Assembly: GCF_000765745.2 (NCBI RefSeq)
Contig: NZ_JRPC02000012.1
Location: 1 to 64,000 of the forward strand
Source: Helicobacter apodemus
GTDB taxonomy: Bacteria > Campylobacterota > Campylobacteria > Campylobacterales > Helicobacteraceae
Length of the DNA stretch: 64,000 nt
Direction: 5' to 3'
This document shows positions 37,354 to 45,657 of the stretch, one piece after another. Within the stretch, counting starts at the first letter, position 1; every line of letters begins with the position of its first letter. The notes under the pieces are model-generated. The model saw only the letters and a program-made list of their open reading frames with translations. It had not been told where the DNA came from and ran no database searches. The position numbers were made by a program, and so were the translations under genes.

Positions 37354-39247
37354 ATTTTATATTACTACACCTATTTATTATGTAAATGATATTCCCCATA
37401 TTGGACACGCTTATACAACTATTATTGTTGATGCTTTAGCTAGATTCCACCGTCTATTAGGGCAAGAGGTCTTTTTTTTAACAGGAACCGATGAGCATGG
37501 ACAAAAAATTGAGCAAGCAGCTGCTAAAAAGGGCAAAAATCCTAAAGAATATGTTGATGAGATTTCTAAGAGATTTAAAGATATTTGGGAAAGCTTTGGG
37601 ATTAGTTATGATAAATTTATCCGCACAACCGATTCTTATCATATTCAAACCGCACAAAAAGCATTTTTGAAAATGTATCAAAGAGGGGATATTTATAAGG
37701 GTGAGTATGAAGGGAATTATTGTATCTCTTGCGAAGCATTTTTTACAAAATCCCAACTTATAGAGGGTGGAAGATGTCCAGATTGCAAGAAAGAGACGAC
37801 TTTAGTAAAAGAGGAGAGCTATTTTTTTAAACTTAGTGCTTATCAAGAGAGGCTTTTGGAGTTTTATAAGCAACATAGTGATTTTATTTTTCCAAAATCA
37901 CGTTATAATGAGGTAATAAGATTTATAGAAGATGGTTTAGAAGACTTATCTATTACAAGGACAAGTTTTGATTGGGGGGTTAAGCTTCCTAGTGAAATTG
38001 CCAATAAAGATTCTAAAAAGCATATAATGTATGTTTGGTTAGATGCCTTAATTAATTATTTGAGTGCCTTAGGTTATGAGAATGAGTCAGATGATAAAAT
38101 GGAGTTTTGGCCTGTTAATTACCATATCGTTGGGAAAGATATTTTACGATTCCACGCAATTTATTGGCTTGCGTTTTTAATGAGTTTAGAGTTACCTTTA
38201 CCTAGGCATATTGCAGCACATGGGTGGTGGACAAAAGATGGTGCTAAAATGAGTAAAAGCGTAGGCAATGTAGTCAATCCACAAGAAATTGTCAATGCTT
38301 ATGGTTTGGATTGTTTTAGGTATTTTATATTACGCGAAGTTTCCTTTGGACAAGATGGAGATTTTTCGCAAAAAGCCTTGATAGAGAGGATAAATGCTGA
38401 TTTAAGCAATGATTTAGGGAATCTCCTTAATCGTCTTTTAGGGATGAGTGCAAAATATTTTAACAACCATTTAAGGGTTGATATTCAAGCTTTCAAAGCA
38501 CATTATAAAGAGGAATTAGAAAGTATCCATAAAATTTTAATGGGGCTAGAATTACTCATGCAAGAAGTGCAAATTCATCGTTATTTAGAGGAGCTTTGGA
38601 AGATCTTTGCTCTTGCTAATGGCATGATTGCAAAAAAAGAGCCTTGGAGATTAGTTAAAGAAGATAAAATGCAAGAAGTCGCAGAGCTTTTAGTGTTTAT
38701 TGCTAATCTTTTGATTAAAGCTGCCTTTTGTCTCTCTCCTTGTATGCCAAAAACTGCTAAGGAGATTCTTGATGTTTTCAATATTCCCTTAGAATCAAAG
38801 CATTATTTAGAGTTTATTAAGAATAACCAAATTATATCAGAAATGGTTTTAATGCCTATTATGGCTCTTTTTCCTAAGATTGAAACACCTCTTTTAGAAG
38901 AAAAGCAAATAAAAACCCAACATTTCATTACTAAAGAAGAATTTTCTAAAATAGAAATTAAGGTTGGAACTATTCTAGGTGCAGAGATTATGCCAAAGAG
39001 TGAAAAACTTTTAAAGTTACAAGTAGATTTGGGTGAAGAAAGAGAGCGTCAGATAATAGCTGGGATTAAATCTTATTATACTACTCAAGAATTGATTGGT
39101 AAGCAAGTGTGTGTATTGGCTAATTTAAAACCAGCGAAATTAATGGGCGAATTAAGTGAAGGAATGATTTTAGCAGTTAGCGACGATGATGGCTTAAGTT
39201 TAATACAACCACAGGCTATAAAGAAAAATGGAAGCCAAATTAGTTAG
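37343..39247 (+). CDS. metG: Methionyl-tRNA synthetase
   Basis: 634 aa from TTG 37343 (ggagg 5 nt upstream); GTG 37331 is an alternative start. Class I synthetase: HIGH motif NDIPHIGHAYTT, zinc knuckle CISCEAFF...CPDCKKE, KMSKS motif GAKMSKSVGN. The C-terminal 100 residues are the tRNA-binding/EMAPII domain (FSKIEIKVGTILGAEIMPKS) that makes the enzyme a dimer. Family length. Confidence 0.96.
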   Translation: MSSKFYITTPIYYVNDIPHIGHAYTTIIVDALARFHRLLGQEVFFLTGTDEHGQKIEQAAAKKGKNPKEYVDEISKRFKDIWESFGISYDKFIRTTDSYHIQTAQKAFLKMYQRGDIYKGEYEGNYCISCEAFFTKSQLIEGGRCPDCKKETTLVKEESYFFKLSAYQERLLEFYKQHSDFIFPKSRYNEVIRFIEDGLEDLSITRTSFDWGVKLPSEIANKDSKKHIMYVWLDALINYLSALGYENESDDKMEFWPVNYHIVGKDILRFHAIYWLAFLMSLELPLPRHIAAHGWWTKDGAKMSKSVGNVVNPQEIVNAYGLDCFRYFILREVSFGQDGDFSQKALIERINADLSNDLGNLLNRLLGMSAKYFNNHLRVDIQAFKAHYKEELESIHKILMGLELLMQEVQIHRYLEELWKIFALANGMIAKKEPWRLVKEDKMQEVAELLVFIANLLIKAAFCLSPCMPKTAKEILDVFNIPLESKHYLEFIKNNQIISEMVLMPIMALFPKIETPLLEEKQIKTQHFITKEEFSKIEIKVGTILGAEIMPKSEKLLKLQVDLGEERERQIIAGIKSYYTTQELIGKQVCVLANLKPAKLMGELSEGMILAVSDDDGLSLIQPQAIKKNGSQIS

Positions 39248-39258
39248 TGGAGCAATTA

Positions 39259-40314
39259 ATGAATAAAAAAGGGATACAAATTAGTGTTAATGAAATTGTT
39301 GAAATCACTTTTGGAACACTTTTAAATAAGCCTAGCATTTCTTTTTTTAGTCAATTTTGTTATGAAATAGAATCGATTCAAAAAGGTGCTTTATTTATTG
39401 CTAATGATGAAAAAGATATTGAAATGGCTATTCAAAAGGGGGCTTTTGGAATCCTCTTTAGTGGTGAAATAGCCATGAGTGATGAGGAAGTAGCTTGGAT
39501 TAGTGTAGAGAATTTAGAGGAAGCATTATTTAGGATTTTGCGTCATTATCTAATCATTTATAATAAAATATTATTTTCCCTCTCACAAGATGAATATGAA
39601 TTAAGCTCACAAATATTTCTTCCAAAGGAGAATTTGAGTTTTTTTAATGGTTCTTTAGTCGCATTAATGAATCATATTTTAGAGACACCATCTGTTTATA
39701 TATTAGCCCTTTTGCCTTCAGCTTATCAGGAGAAATTGCAAAAACAACAAGAAATTCAAATTTTTTCTGATAAAAAAATTAATGAAGAATCCTTGCCCTT
39801 TATGGTAACTTCTTATTCCCTCTTTGGAATAAAGATTTTTTATCATTCTATGGATTATGAGCTTCCTCTACCCAAACTTTTTTTTCAACTCCTAGCAAGA
39901 GTATTGAATTTTGCTGAAGAATATTCTTTATCTGTAGATTTAAATAAATTAGAGAGAATTTCAAACTTTAAACCCCTCTACCTTGATGAACGTGGATTTA
40001 TTTCAAGACCCGGAACTACTAATCGTGTGCTTTTAGCCTGTGAGGATGTTAAACTTTATGAACAATACCTTGTTTATTTTACAATGTATGCAAAGTGGGC
40101 AAAATTAATGCTATTTGTTCCTAATATTTATCACGAGCTTTACGCGCCTTATGGAGAAGTCTATAGTTATGCAGATAAAGAGGAATTGTTTGGGTTGCTT
40201 TTAGAGAAGCATTATAATTTTGCTTTAATTTTGGGCGAGAATACTCAAGTATTTGAAGAACAATTCCAATTCCACGAGCTAGAACAGAATCTTTTTGATT
40301 GGGTTGAGAAATAA
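39259..40314 (+). CDS. Mur-ligase N-domain-like protein lacking an obvious ATP site
   Basis: 351 aa from ATG 39259, preceded by ggag. The first 110 residues (ISVNEIVEITFGTLLNKP, IQKGALFIANDEKDIEMAIQ, KGAFGILFSGEIAM) read like the N-terminal substrate domain of MurE/MurF. The region where a Mur ligase would have its GTNGKTT P-loop has none, and the rest (LDERGFISRPGTTNRVLL, FVPNIYHELYAPYGEVYSY) is only loosely similar. It could be a degenerate, non-catalytic relative. I believe it follows metG in other Helicobacter too. Confidence 0.55.
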   Translation: MNKKGIQISVNEIVEITFGTLLNKPSISFFSQFCYEIESIQKGALFIANDEKDIEMAIQKGAFGILFSGEIAMSDEEVAWISVENLEEALFRILRHYLIIYNKILFSLSQDEYELSSQIFLPKENLSFFNGSLVALMNHILETPSVYILALLPSAYQEKLQKQQEIQIFSDKKINEESLPFMVTSYSLFGIKIFYHSMDYELPLPKLFFQLLARVLNFAEEYSLSVDLNKLERISNFKPLYLDERGFISRPGTTNRVLLACEDVKLYEQYLVYFTMYAKWAKLMLFVPNIYHELYAPYGEVYSYADKEELFGLLLEKHYNFALILGENTQVFEEQFQFHELEQNLFDWVEK

Positions 40315-40422
40315 AAAGCTAAAACTCCCCTAACTTTACAAACATTTTACCTATTGTATTTTTTCCCTTTACAGAGATGCTTTATAATTTTCTATCTTGA
40401 AATTACATAAAAAGGATTTTGT

Positions 40423-42222
40423 ATGCAAAGAAGAGATTTTTTAAAGACAAGCTCTATAGCACTTTCTTATATTGGCTTTTTTGGGGTATTACCCTTGGGA
40501 GCAAAAGAGAATCATTTAATAGGATTTAAGGCACTTCCAGCTAGCACACAAGATGCAGTAATCGTCCCAGAGGGCTATGAGGTAAAACCACTTATTAGCT
40601 TTGGCGATCCTTTATTTAGTGATGCAATGCCTTGGAGTGAGAAAAAAATTATAGATAAAAATAGGATTATAAATGCTACAAGAGTTTTTGGTGATAATAA
40701 CGATGGTATGGCATTGTTTCCATTAAATAACAATCGGTATATTTTAGTTGTCAATAATGAATATATTAATCCTGAATGGCTTTTTAGTGATAATGGTAAA
40801 AATATGGATTCTAGTAAGGTTGCTTATGAGCAAAACTTGTTAGGGGTGAGTATCTTTGAGATAAAACAAACAAAAAATGGTTTTTTTAAGGTTGTGTTGG
40901 ATTCTCCTTATAATCGGAGAATTACAGCACATACACCTATGCAAATTAGTGGGGTGGCAAAGGGGCACAAGAGTATGCAAACTCAAGCGGATGAAAAAGG
41001 TGAGCTAATCTTAGGGACACTCAATAATTGTGCAAATGGACAAACGCCTTGGGGAACTTATTTAACCTGTGAAGAAAATTTTGATAATTTTTTTGGGGCA
41101 AGCGATTCTAATTATCAATTTACACAAAGTCAAAAACGTTATGGAATGAAAGCTAGGAGTAATTATGGTTGGGAGCTTGATTGCCGTTTTGATGTTTCTA
41201 AAAACCCTAATGAACCTAATCGGTTTGGTTGGGTTGTAGAAATTGATCCTTATAATCCTAATTCCACTCCTATGAAACGCACTGCATTAGGGAGATTCAA
41301 ACACGAAAATGTTGAGATTGTCTTAAGCAAAGAAGGTTATGTTGTTGCCTATATGGGTGATGATGAGGCTGATGAGTTTTTGTATAAATTTGTCTCTAAA
41401 GAAAAATTTGATTCTAAAAATCCTAAGAAAAATAAGAATCTCTTAGAGGAGGGAACTCTCTATGTTGCAAGAATACAAGGAGAAAATTTAAGCGGGGAGG
41501 GGGAATGGATCGCATTAAATTATGGTCAAAATGGACTAGATTCCACAAATGGATTTTATTCCCAAGCAGATATTTTAATCAATACGCGTCTTGCAGGAAG
41601 CATTGTTGGTGCCACACCAATGGATCGTCCTGAATGGATTGCTGCTGATCCTAAGGGAGAATTTGTTTATGCAACATTAACTAATAATAAAAAACGCGAA
41701 ATGGCAGATGCGGCAAACCCTAGAGAAAAAAATATCTATGGACAAATTATACGTTGGAATCCAAAGGGCAAGAATCACTTAAACACCAAGTTTAAATGGG
41801 ATATTTTCTTACTTGCTGGTAACCCAATGCAATATCCCAATGATTTGCGTAAGGGGACAAGCAATATCACTAGTGAGAATATGTTTAATTCGCCCGATGG
41901 TTTAAAATTTGATAAGTTTGGTAGGCTTTGGATTCAAAGCGATGGTGATTATTCTAACAAGGGGGATTATGCAGGAATGGGGAATAATCAAATGCTCTGT
42001 GCTAACCCAGCTACAGGAGAGATTAAGCGATTTCTAACTGCACCTATTGCAAGCGAAGTTACAGGAATTGCGTTTAGTCAAGATTATAAAACAATGTTTG
42101 TAGGAATCCAACATCCCGGAGAAAAACTTGCTCCAAGTCATTATCCAGATGGTGGAGATTCTACACCTAGAAGCACAATCGTGCAAATTACCAAAAAAGA
42201 TGGCGGAATTATCGGTAGTTAA
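40423..42222 (+). CDS. phoX: PhoX family phosphatase (DUF839), Tat-exported
   Basis: 599 aa. The N-terminus MQRRDFLKTSSIALSY has the twin-arginine motif followed by a hydrophobic stretch and a probable cleavage near GAKE. Family motifs: TPWGTYLTCEENFDNFFG, FKHENVEIVLS, DRPEWIAADPKGEFVYATLT, SPDGLKFDKFGRLWI and the end GDSTPRSTIVQI. PhoX enzymes are calcium/iron phosphomonoesterases of the periplasm. H. pylori, as far as I recall, has no equivalent. No phosphate-regulon genes lie nearby. Confidence 0.9.
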   Translation: MQRRDFLKTSSIALSYIGFFGVLPLGAKENHLIGFKALPASTQDAVIVPEGYEVKPLISFGDPLFSDAMPWSEKKIIDKNRIINATRVFGDNNDGMALFPLNNNRYILVVNNEYINPEWLFSDNGKNMDSSKVAYEQNLLGVSIFEIKQTKNGFFKVVLDSPYNRRITAHTPMQISGVAKGHKSMQTQADEKGELILGTLNNCANGQTPWGTYLTCEENFDNFFGASDSNYQFTQSQKRYGMKARSNYGWELDCRFDVSKNPNEPNRFGWVVEIDPYNPNSTPMKRTALGRFKHENVEIVLSKEGYVVAYMGDDEADEFLYKFVSKEKFDSKNPKKNKNLLEEGTLYVARIQGENLSGEGEWIALNYGQNGLDSTNGFYSQADILINTRLAGSIVGATPMDRPEWIAADPKGEFVYATLTNNKKREMADAANPREKNIYGQIIRWNPKGKNHLNTKFKWDIFLLAGNPMQYPNDLRKGTSNITSENMFNSPDGLKFDKFGRLWIQSDGDYSNKGDYAGMGNNQMLCANPATGEIKRFLTAPIASEVTGIAFSQDYKTMFVGIQHPGEKLAPSHYPDGGDSTPRSTIVQITKKDGGIIGS

Positions 42223-42656
42223 AAAATTTGTGTATATTTGTTATACAAATAAATAAGCACCCAATACCGCACCGCTTTACCAAGAGTAATAAACACAATA
42301 GCTTTGAATATAGAATAGCGATACACACCCAGAGCAAGTGCAAAAATATCACCTAAAATGGGTAAAAAACTAAAGAAAGCATAGAGAAAGCCTCTTTTTT
42401 GAATCTTATCTGCATAGCGGTGGATTTTTTGGTGCGTGTTTTTAAAATATTTAAGGTAGAGAGAATCCCCTAAATATCCGATTGTATAGGTACTTAATGC
42501 ACCTAATGTATTGCCAAGTGTTGCGACAATCCATACCCAAATCCACGCATAATCAAGAGCCAAAAAGGCAATAACAAAAGCTTCTGAACCTAAAGGATAG
42601 AGACTGCTTGCTAAGGCACAAACAAAAAATAGCCCCAAAAGTCCTAAGTTATCCAT
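42219..42656 (-). CDS. YqaA family (VTT/DedA-like) membrane protein
   Basis: 145 aa with four or five membrane segments: LGLLGLFFVCALASSLYPLG, AFVIAFLALDYAWIWVWIVA, then FFSFLPILGDIFALALG with the re-entrant-loop wording of DedA/VTT proteins. YqaA homologues are short members; DedA relatives transport lipids, but no substrate can be assigned here. The stop overlaps the phoX stop by 4 nt in convergent arrangement. Confidence 0.82.
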   Translation of the reverse strand: MDNLGLLGLFFVCALASSLYPLGSEAFVIAFLALDYAWIWVWIVATLGNTLGALSTYTIGYLGDSLYLKYFKNTHQKIHRYADKIQKRGFLYAFFSFLPILGDIFALALGVYRYSIFKAIVFITLGKAVRYWVLIYLYNKYTQIF

Positions 42657-42882
42657 ATAGCCGCCTAAAATATTTACTAAAATATGTAGATTCTACCAAT
42701 ACTATTTACTCTAGCTCTTGATAATTTATTATTTAAAATAAATGGGGATTTTAACCTATTTCAAAGCAAAATTTTTAGGGAAAATGCAAGAATTTAATTT
42801 TCTTTAAGTTTTGCAAGAAAGTTTCTGGAAAAATTCTGTAAAATTTATTGTAGAATTTTAGCGTTTATAATTAGGAGAGGAA

Positions 42883-43269
42883 ATGAAAATTGCTATACCC
42901 GTTTATGATGAAAAATTAGATATTTTTGGGAATACTGGGCATACTCCATTTTTTGCTATTTTTGAGCAAAAAGGCTCTGGAATGTTTAAAAAGATTGATT
43001 TTGTAGAATTAAGGCAAAATCCTCGTGGGAATGTAGAAGCTAGTGGGGGTTGTTCACATAAAGATGAAGATATGAGTAAAGAGGAGCAAATAGCCCATAA
43101 AAATGAACATAATGTTTTAGGGGAGATTATCCACGATTGTAAGATTGTGCTTGTGAAAAAAGCTTGTAAAAATACCGCAAAGATTTTTGAAGAATGTGGG
43201 ATTAAGATTTGCAAAATAAGACAAGATTGTCAAAATGCTAAGGATTCTTTGAAGTATATTACTTTTTAA
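42883..43269 (+). CDS. NifX/NifB-like (dinitrogenase Fe-Mo cofactor family) domain protein
   Basis: 128 aa. IAIPVYDEKLDIFGNTGHTPFFAIF opens the RNase-H-like NifX/NafY domain; the later part (IIHDCKIVLVKKACKNTAKIF, CGIKICKIRQDCQNAKDSL) completes it. Between them is a His/Cys/acidic insertion (GGCSHKDEDMSKEEQIAHKN) that could bind metal. No nitrogenase genes are present, so this is one of the stand-alone members of unknown role, perhaps handling Fe-S or Mo clusters. Confidence 0.82.
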   Translation: MKIAIPVYDEKLDIFGNTGHTPFFAIFEQKGSGMFKKIDFVELRQNPRGNVEASGGCSHKDEDMSKEEQIAHKNEHNVLGEIIHDCKIVLVKKACKNTAKIFEECGIKICKIRQDCQNAKDSLKYITF

Positions 43270-43271
43270 GA

Positions 43272-43287
43272 TGGAACAACTATTGCT
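43272..43287 (+). promoter_or_regulatory. Sigma-54 (RpoN) promoter for flgG2-flgG
   Basis: TGGAACAACTATTGCT has the -24 GG (43273-43274) and -12 GC (43285-43286) exactly 10 nt apart, close to the consensus TGGCAC-N5-TTGC. Transcription would start near 43298, 25 nt before the ATG at 43323. Rod and hook genes of Campylobacter and Helicobacter are commonly RpoN-dependent. Confidence 0.8.
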
Positions 43288-43322
43288 TTAGACTCAATGA
43301 ATTTTATGAAAAGGTTTTTAGT

Positions 43323-44156
43323 ATGCAAGGTGGATATTATAGCTCTGTTGGTGGTATAGCAACGCAAATTAATCGTCTTGATGTGATTGCTAATAATATT
43401 GCTAATGCCAATACAACAGGTTTTAAACGAGATGATGTTGTAATTGGTGATTTTTTACGACTTTATGAGCAACATAAAGATTTTCTTCCAATTAAAGAGC
43501 AAACTAAAGATGCCGCAAAATTTTATAATCGTTCTTTGAATCGTGTCCCACAGATTGTTGAGGAATTTACTGATAGGGCTTTAGGTGGAATGATGATGAC
43601 AGAGAATACCCTTGACTTTGCACTAGGGAGAGAAAATGCCTATTTTATGGTTGAAACTCCTAGTGGGATTCGTTTTACACGTGATGGCTCTTTTACACTC
43701 AATGAAGAGGGTAGATTAGTAACTAAAGAAGGTTTTCCTGTCTTGCCGCGTGAATATATCGATGCTCCCCAATATATTGATTTTATCAATGGTTTTCAAA
43801 TGGAGGTAGATACAAATGGGAATATCTTTACACGTTCTTTAAATAATGAAGAGATAAATGAAACACTTTTATTTTCTAACTTAGCTGTAGCTTCTTTTGA
43901 AAATCCAAAGTATTTAAAAAAAGTGGGTGATAATCTTTACCAATATCCAGAAGAACGTTATAATGAAATGGAGTTCTTAGGGCAAAGTGGAGCTGTTAGG
44001 CAAGGATTTTTAGAAAAAAGTAATATCAATGTCATCTATGAAATGACGGGATTAATTGAAACCAATCGTTTGGTAGAGGCTTATTCTAAGGTGCTAAAAA
44101 CACACATGGATGAGCTAAACACTGAAGCTATTACAAAATTAGCCACAAAAGCATAA
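43323..44156 (+). CDS. flgG2: Flagellar basal-body rod protein (FlgF/FlgG2 type)
   Basis: 277 aa. The N-terminal rod motif (LDVIANNIANANTTGFKRDD) and the C-terminal helix (QGFLEKSNINVIYEMTGLIE) are those of proximal/distal rod proteins exported by the flagellar type III system. Order and text resemble the C. jejuni pair flgG2-flgG; other annotations call it flgF. Directly behind a sigma-54 promoter and 13 nt before flgG. Confidence 0.92.
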   Translation: MQGGYYSSVGGIATQINRLDVIANNIANANTTGFKRDDVVIGDFLRLYEQHKDFLPIKEQTKDAAKFYNRSLNRVPQIVEEFTDRALGGMMMTENTLDFALGRENAYFMVETPSGIRFTRDGSFTLNEEGRLVTKEGFPVLPREYIDAPQYIDFINGFQMEVDTNGNIFTRSLNNEEINETLLFSNLAVASFENPKYLKKVGDNLYQYPEERYNEMEFLGQSGAVRQGFLEKSNINVIYEMTGLIETNRLVEAYSKVLKTHMDELNTEAITKLATKA

Positions 44157-44169
44157 AAAGGATTTTACA

Positions 44170-44955
44170 ATGATGAGAGCACTTTATACCGCAACTACTG
44201 GGATGTTAGCACAACAATTACAAATTGATGTAACTTCTAATAATATTTCCAATGTTAATACTTATGGGTTTAGAAAAGAGAGAGCAGAATTTGTAGATTT
44301 ATTCCATCAAGTCTTGCAATATGCTGGTTCTAGCACTTCAGAAACCACCCTTTCTCCTACTGGTATGGAAGTGGGTTTAGGTGTTCGCCCAAGTGCAGTG
44401 CAAAAGATATTCTCTCAAGGAAATTTTAAAAATACAGAACAAAGGCTTGATATTGCTATTACAGGGGAAGGATTTTTTCAAATAGAATTACCTGATGGGA
44501 CGATTGCTTATACAAGAGATGGATCTTTTAAGCGGGACAATGAAGGGAGAATGGTTAATTCACAAGGTTATTTATTGGTACCTAATATAACTATTCCTGG
44601 TGAAGCTACACAAATAAATATCGGAGCAGATGGAACTGTAAGTGTTGTAGAAAATAATCAAACTAATGAATTAGGGCAAATTGAAATAGCTAATTTTATT
44701 AATCCCGCAGGACTTCACGCTTTAGGGGATAATCTTTTTTTAAACACTAATGCTTCAGGAGATCCTGTAACAGGAACTCCAGGATTAAATGGGCTTGGTC
44801 AATTACGACAAGGTTTTGTTGAGCAAAGCAATGTGAAATTAGTTGAGGAAATGACGGATTTGATTGTAGGACAAAGAGCCTATGAGGCAAATTCAAAATC
44901 AATTCAAACTGCAGATTCTATGCTACAGACTGTCAATGGACTAAAGAGAAATTAA
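44170..44955 (+). CDS. flgG: Flagellar distal rod protein FlgG
   Basis: 261 aa, family length. MMRALYTATTGMLAQQLQID, TSNNISNVNTYGFRKERAEF and the C-terminal VEQSNVKLVEEMTDLIVGQR identify FlgG, which forms the distal rod driving the hook. Co-transcribed with the preceding rod gene. Its stop lies within a hairpin shared with the convergent regulator gene. Confidence 0.97.
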   Translation: MMRALYTATTGMLAQQLQIDVTSNNISNVNTYGFRKERAEFVDLFHQVLQYAGSSTSETTLSPTGMEVGLGVRPSAVQKIFSQGNFKNTEQRLDIAITGEGFFQIELPDGTIAYTRDGSFKRDNEGRMVNSQGYLLVPNITIPGEATQINIGADGTVSVVENNQTNELGQIEIANFINPAGLHALGDNLFLNTNASGDPVTGTPGLNGLGQLRQGFVEQSNVKLVEEMTDLIVGQRAYEANSKSIQTADSMLQTVNGLKRN

Positions 44956-44979
44956 TAGTTTGACTTAGAGCAAACTATT
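44954..44979. terminator. Shared hairpin between convergent flgG and perR-like gene
   Basis: AATAGTTTG (44954-44962) pairs with CAAACTATT (44971-44979) over an 8-nt loop. It overlaps the stop codons of both genes. No strong T-run follows on the plus strand; the minus side is followed by aattt. Probably a bidirectional terminator. Confidence 0.5.
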
Positions 44980-45376
44980 GACACTCCGGGCAAACTCCAA
45001 ACAATGCTACAGAAACATCTTTAATTTTATAAAGTGTTCGTTTTTCGCAAATTTTTTGTAAAGCTTTGATAGAAGAATCAAAATGTATATCTTGGATATT
45101 CCCACACTTTTCACAAACAAGATGAATGTGCGGTTGTTTAATGAATTCATATTTTTGTTTTTGATTGGGTAATTTTACTTCAACAATGATACGAGCCTCT
45201 TGCATAGAAGTTAGATTCTTATAAATCGTTGCTAGGGACATTGAAGGATGAGTTTCTTTAATATTTTCATAAATTTCTTCGATACTAATATGCCCATTTT
45301 TTTCAATTTCTTTTAAAATAGCCATTCGTTGAGGGGTAATTTTTAAATTGTTTTGTTTTAAAATTTTTTCAAACAT
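44975..45376 (-). CDS. perR: Fur family regulator, PerR-like
   Basis: 133 aa. HTH of the Fur type (LKITPQRMAILKEIEKNG; SLATIYKNLTSMQEA, about 48-62), regulatory metal residues in PHIHLVCEKCGNIQDIHFD, and a structural zinc pair CEKC with CPEC at the end. Length, SLATIYKNL and the lack of a His-rich tail fit Campylobacter-type PerR, the peroxide-responsive repressor, better than Fur. An upstream site resembling a Per box (45453) supports this and suggests self-control. Confidence 0.82.
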   Translation of the reverse strand: MFEKILKQNNLKITPQRMAILKEIEKNGHISIEEIYENIKETHPSMSLATIYKNLTSMQEARIIVEVKLPNQKQKYEFIKQPHIHLVCEKCGNIQDIHFDSSIKALQKICEKRTLYKIKDVSVALFGVCPECQ

Positions 45377-45451
45377 AGCTTAAACCTTAAATTTAGATAC
45401 AGAAACTGCTTGTTTTAAAGCTTTAAAGCAATTCCTACAAGAGAATATAAA

Positions 45452-45467
45452 ATTATAATAATTAAAC
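45452..45467 (-). promoter_or_regulatory. Per-box-like operator overlapping the perR -10
   Basis: On the plus strand TTATAATAATTAAAC (45453-45467) matches the Bacillus Per box TTATAATNATTATAA at 12 of 14 defined positions. The minus strand of 45452-45457 reads TATAAT, a -10 for the perR-like gene. Being AT-rich, some match is expected by chance. Confidence 0.45.
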
Positions 45468-45657
45468 TATTTTTATACGCCGCTATTCTATAGATAATTA
45501 CTTTTTTTGTCAATAAAAATTTTCCAAAATTGTGTTAGGAGAAATTAATTACTTTGAGATAGCAATAATTTTGAAAAATTTTATTCCTTTTAAAGTTCAT
45601 TTATTATAGAATGTGGGCTAGAGTAAAATACGCATTAAAGTTTTGAGGTTTATAAAA

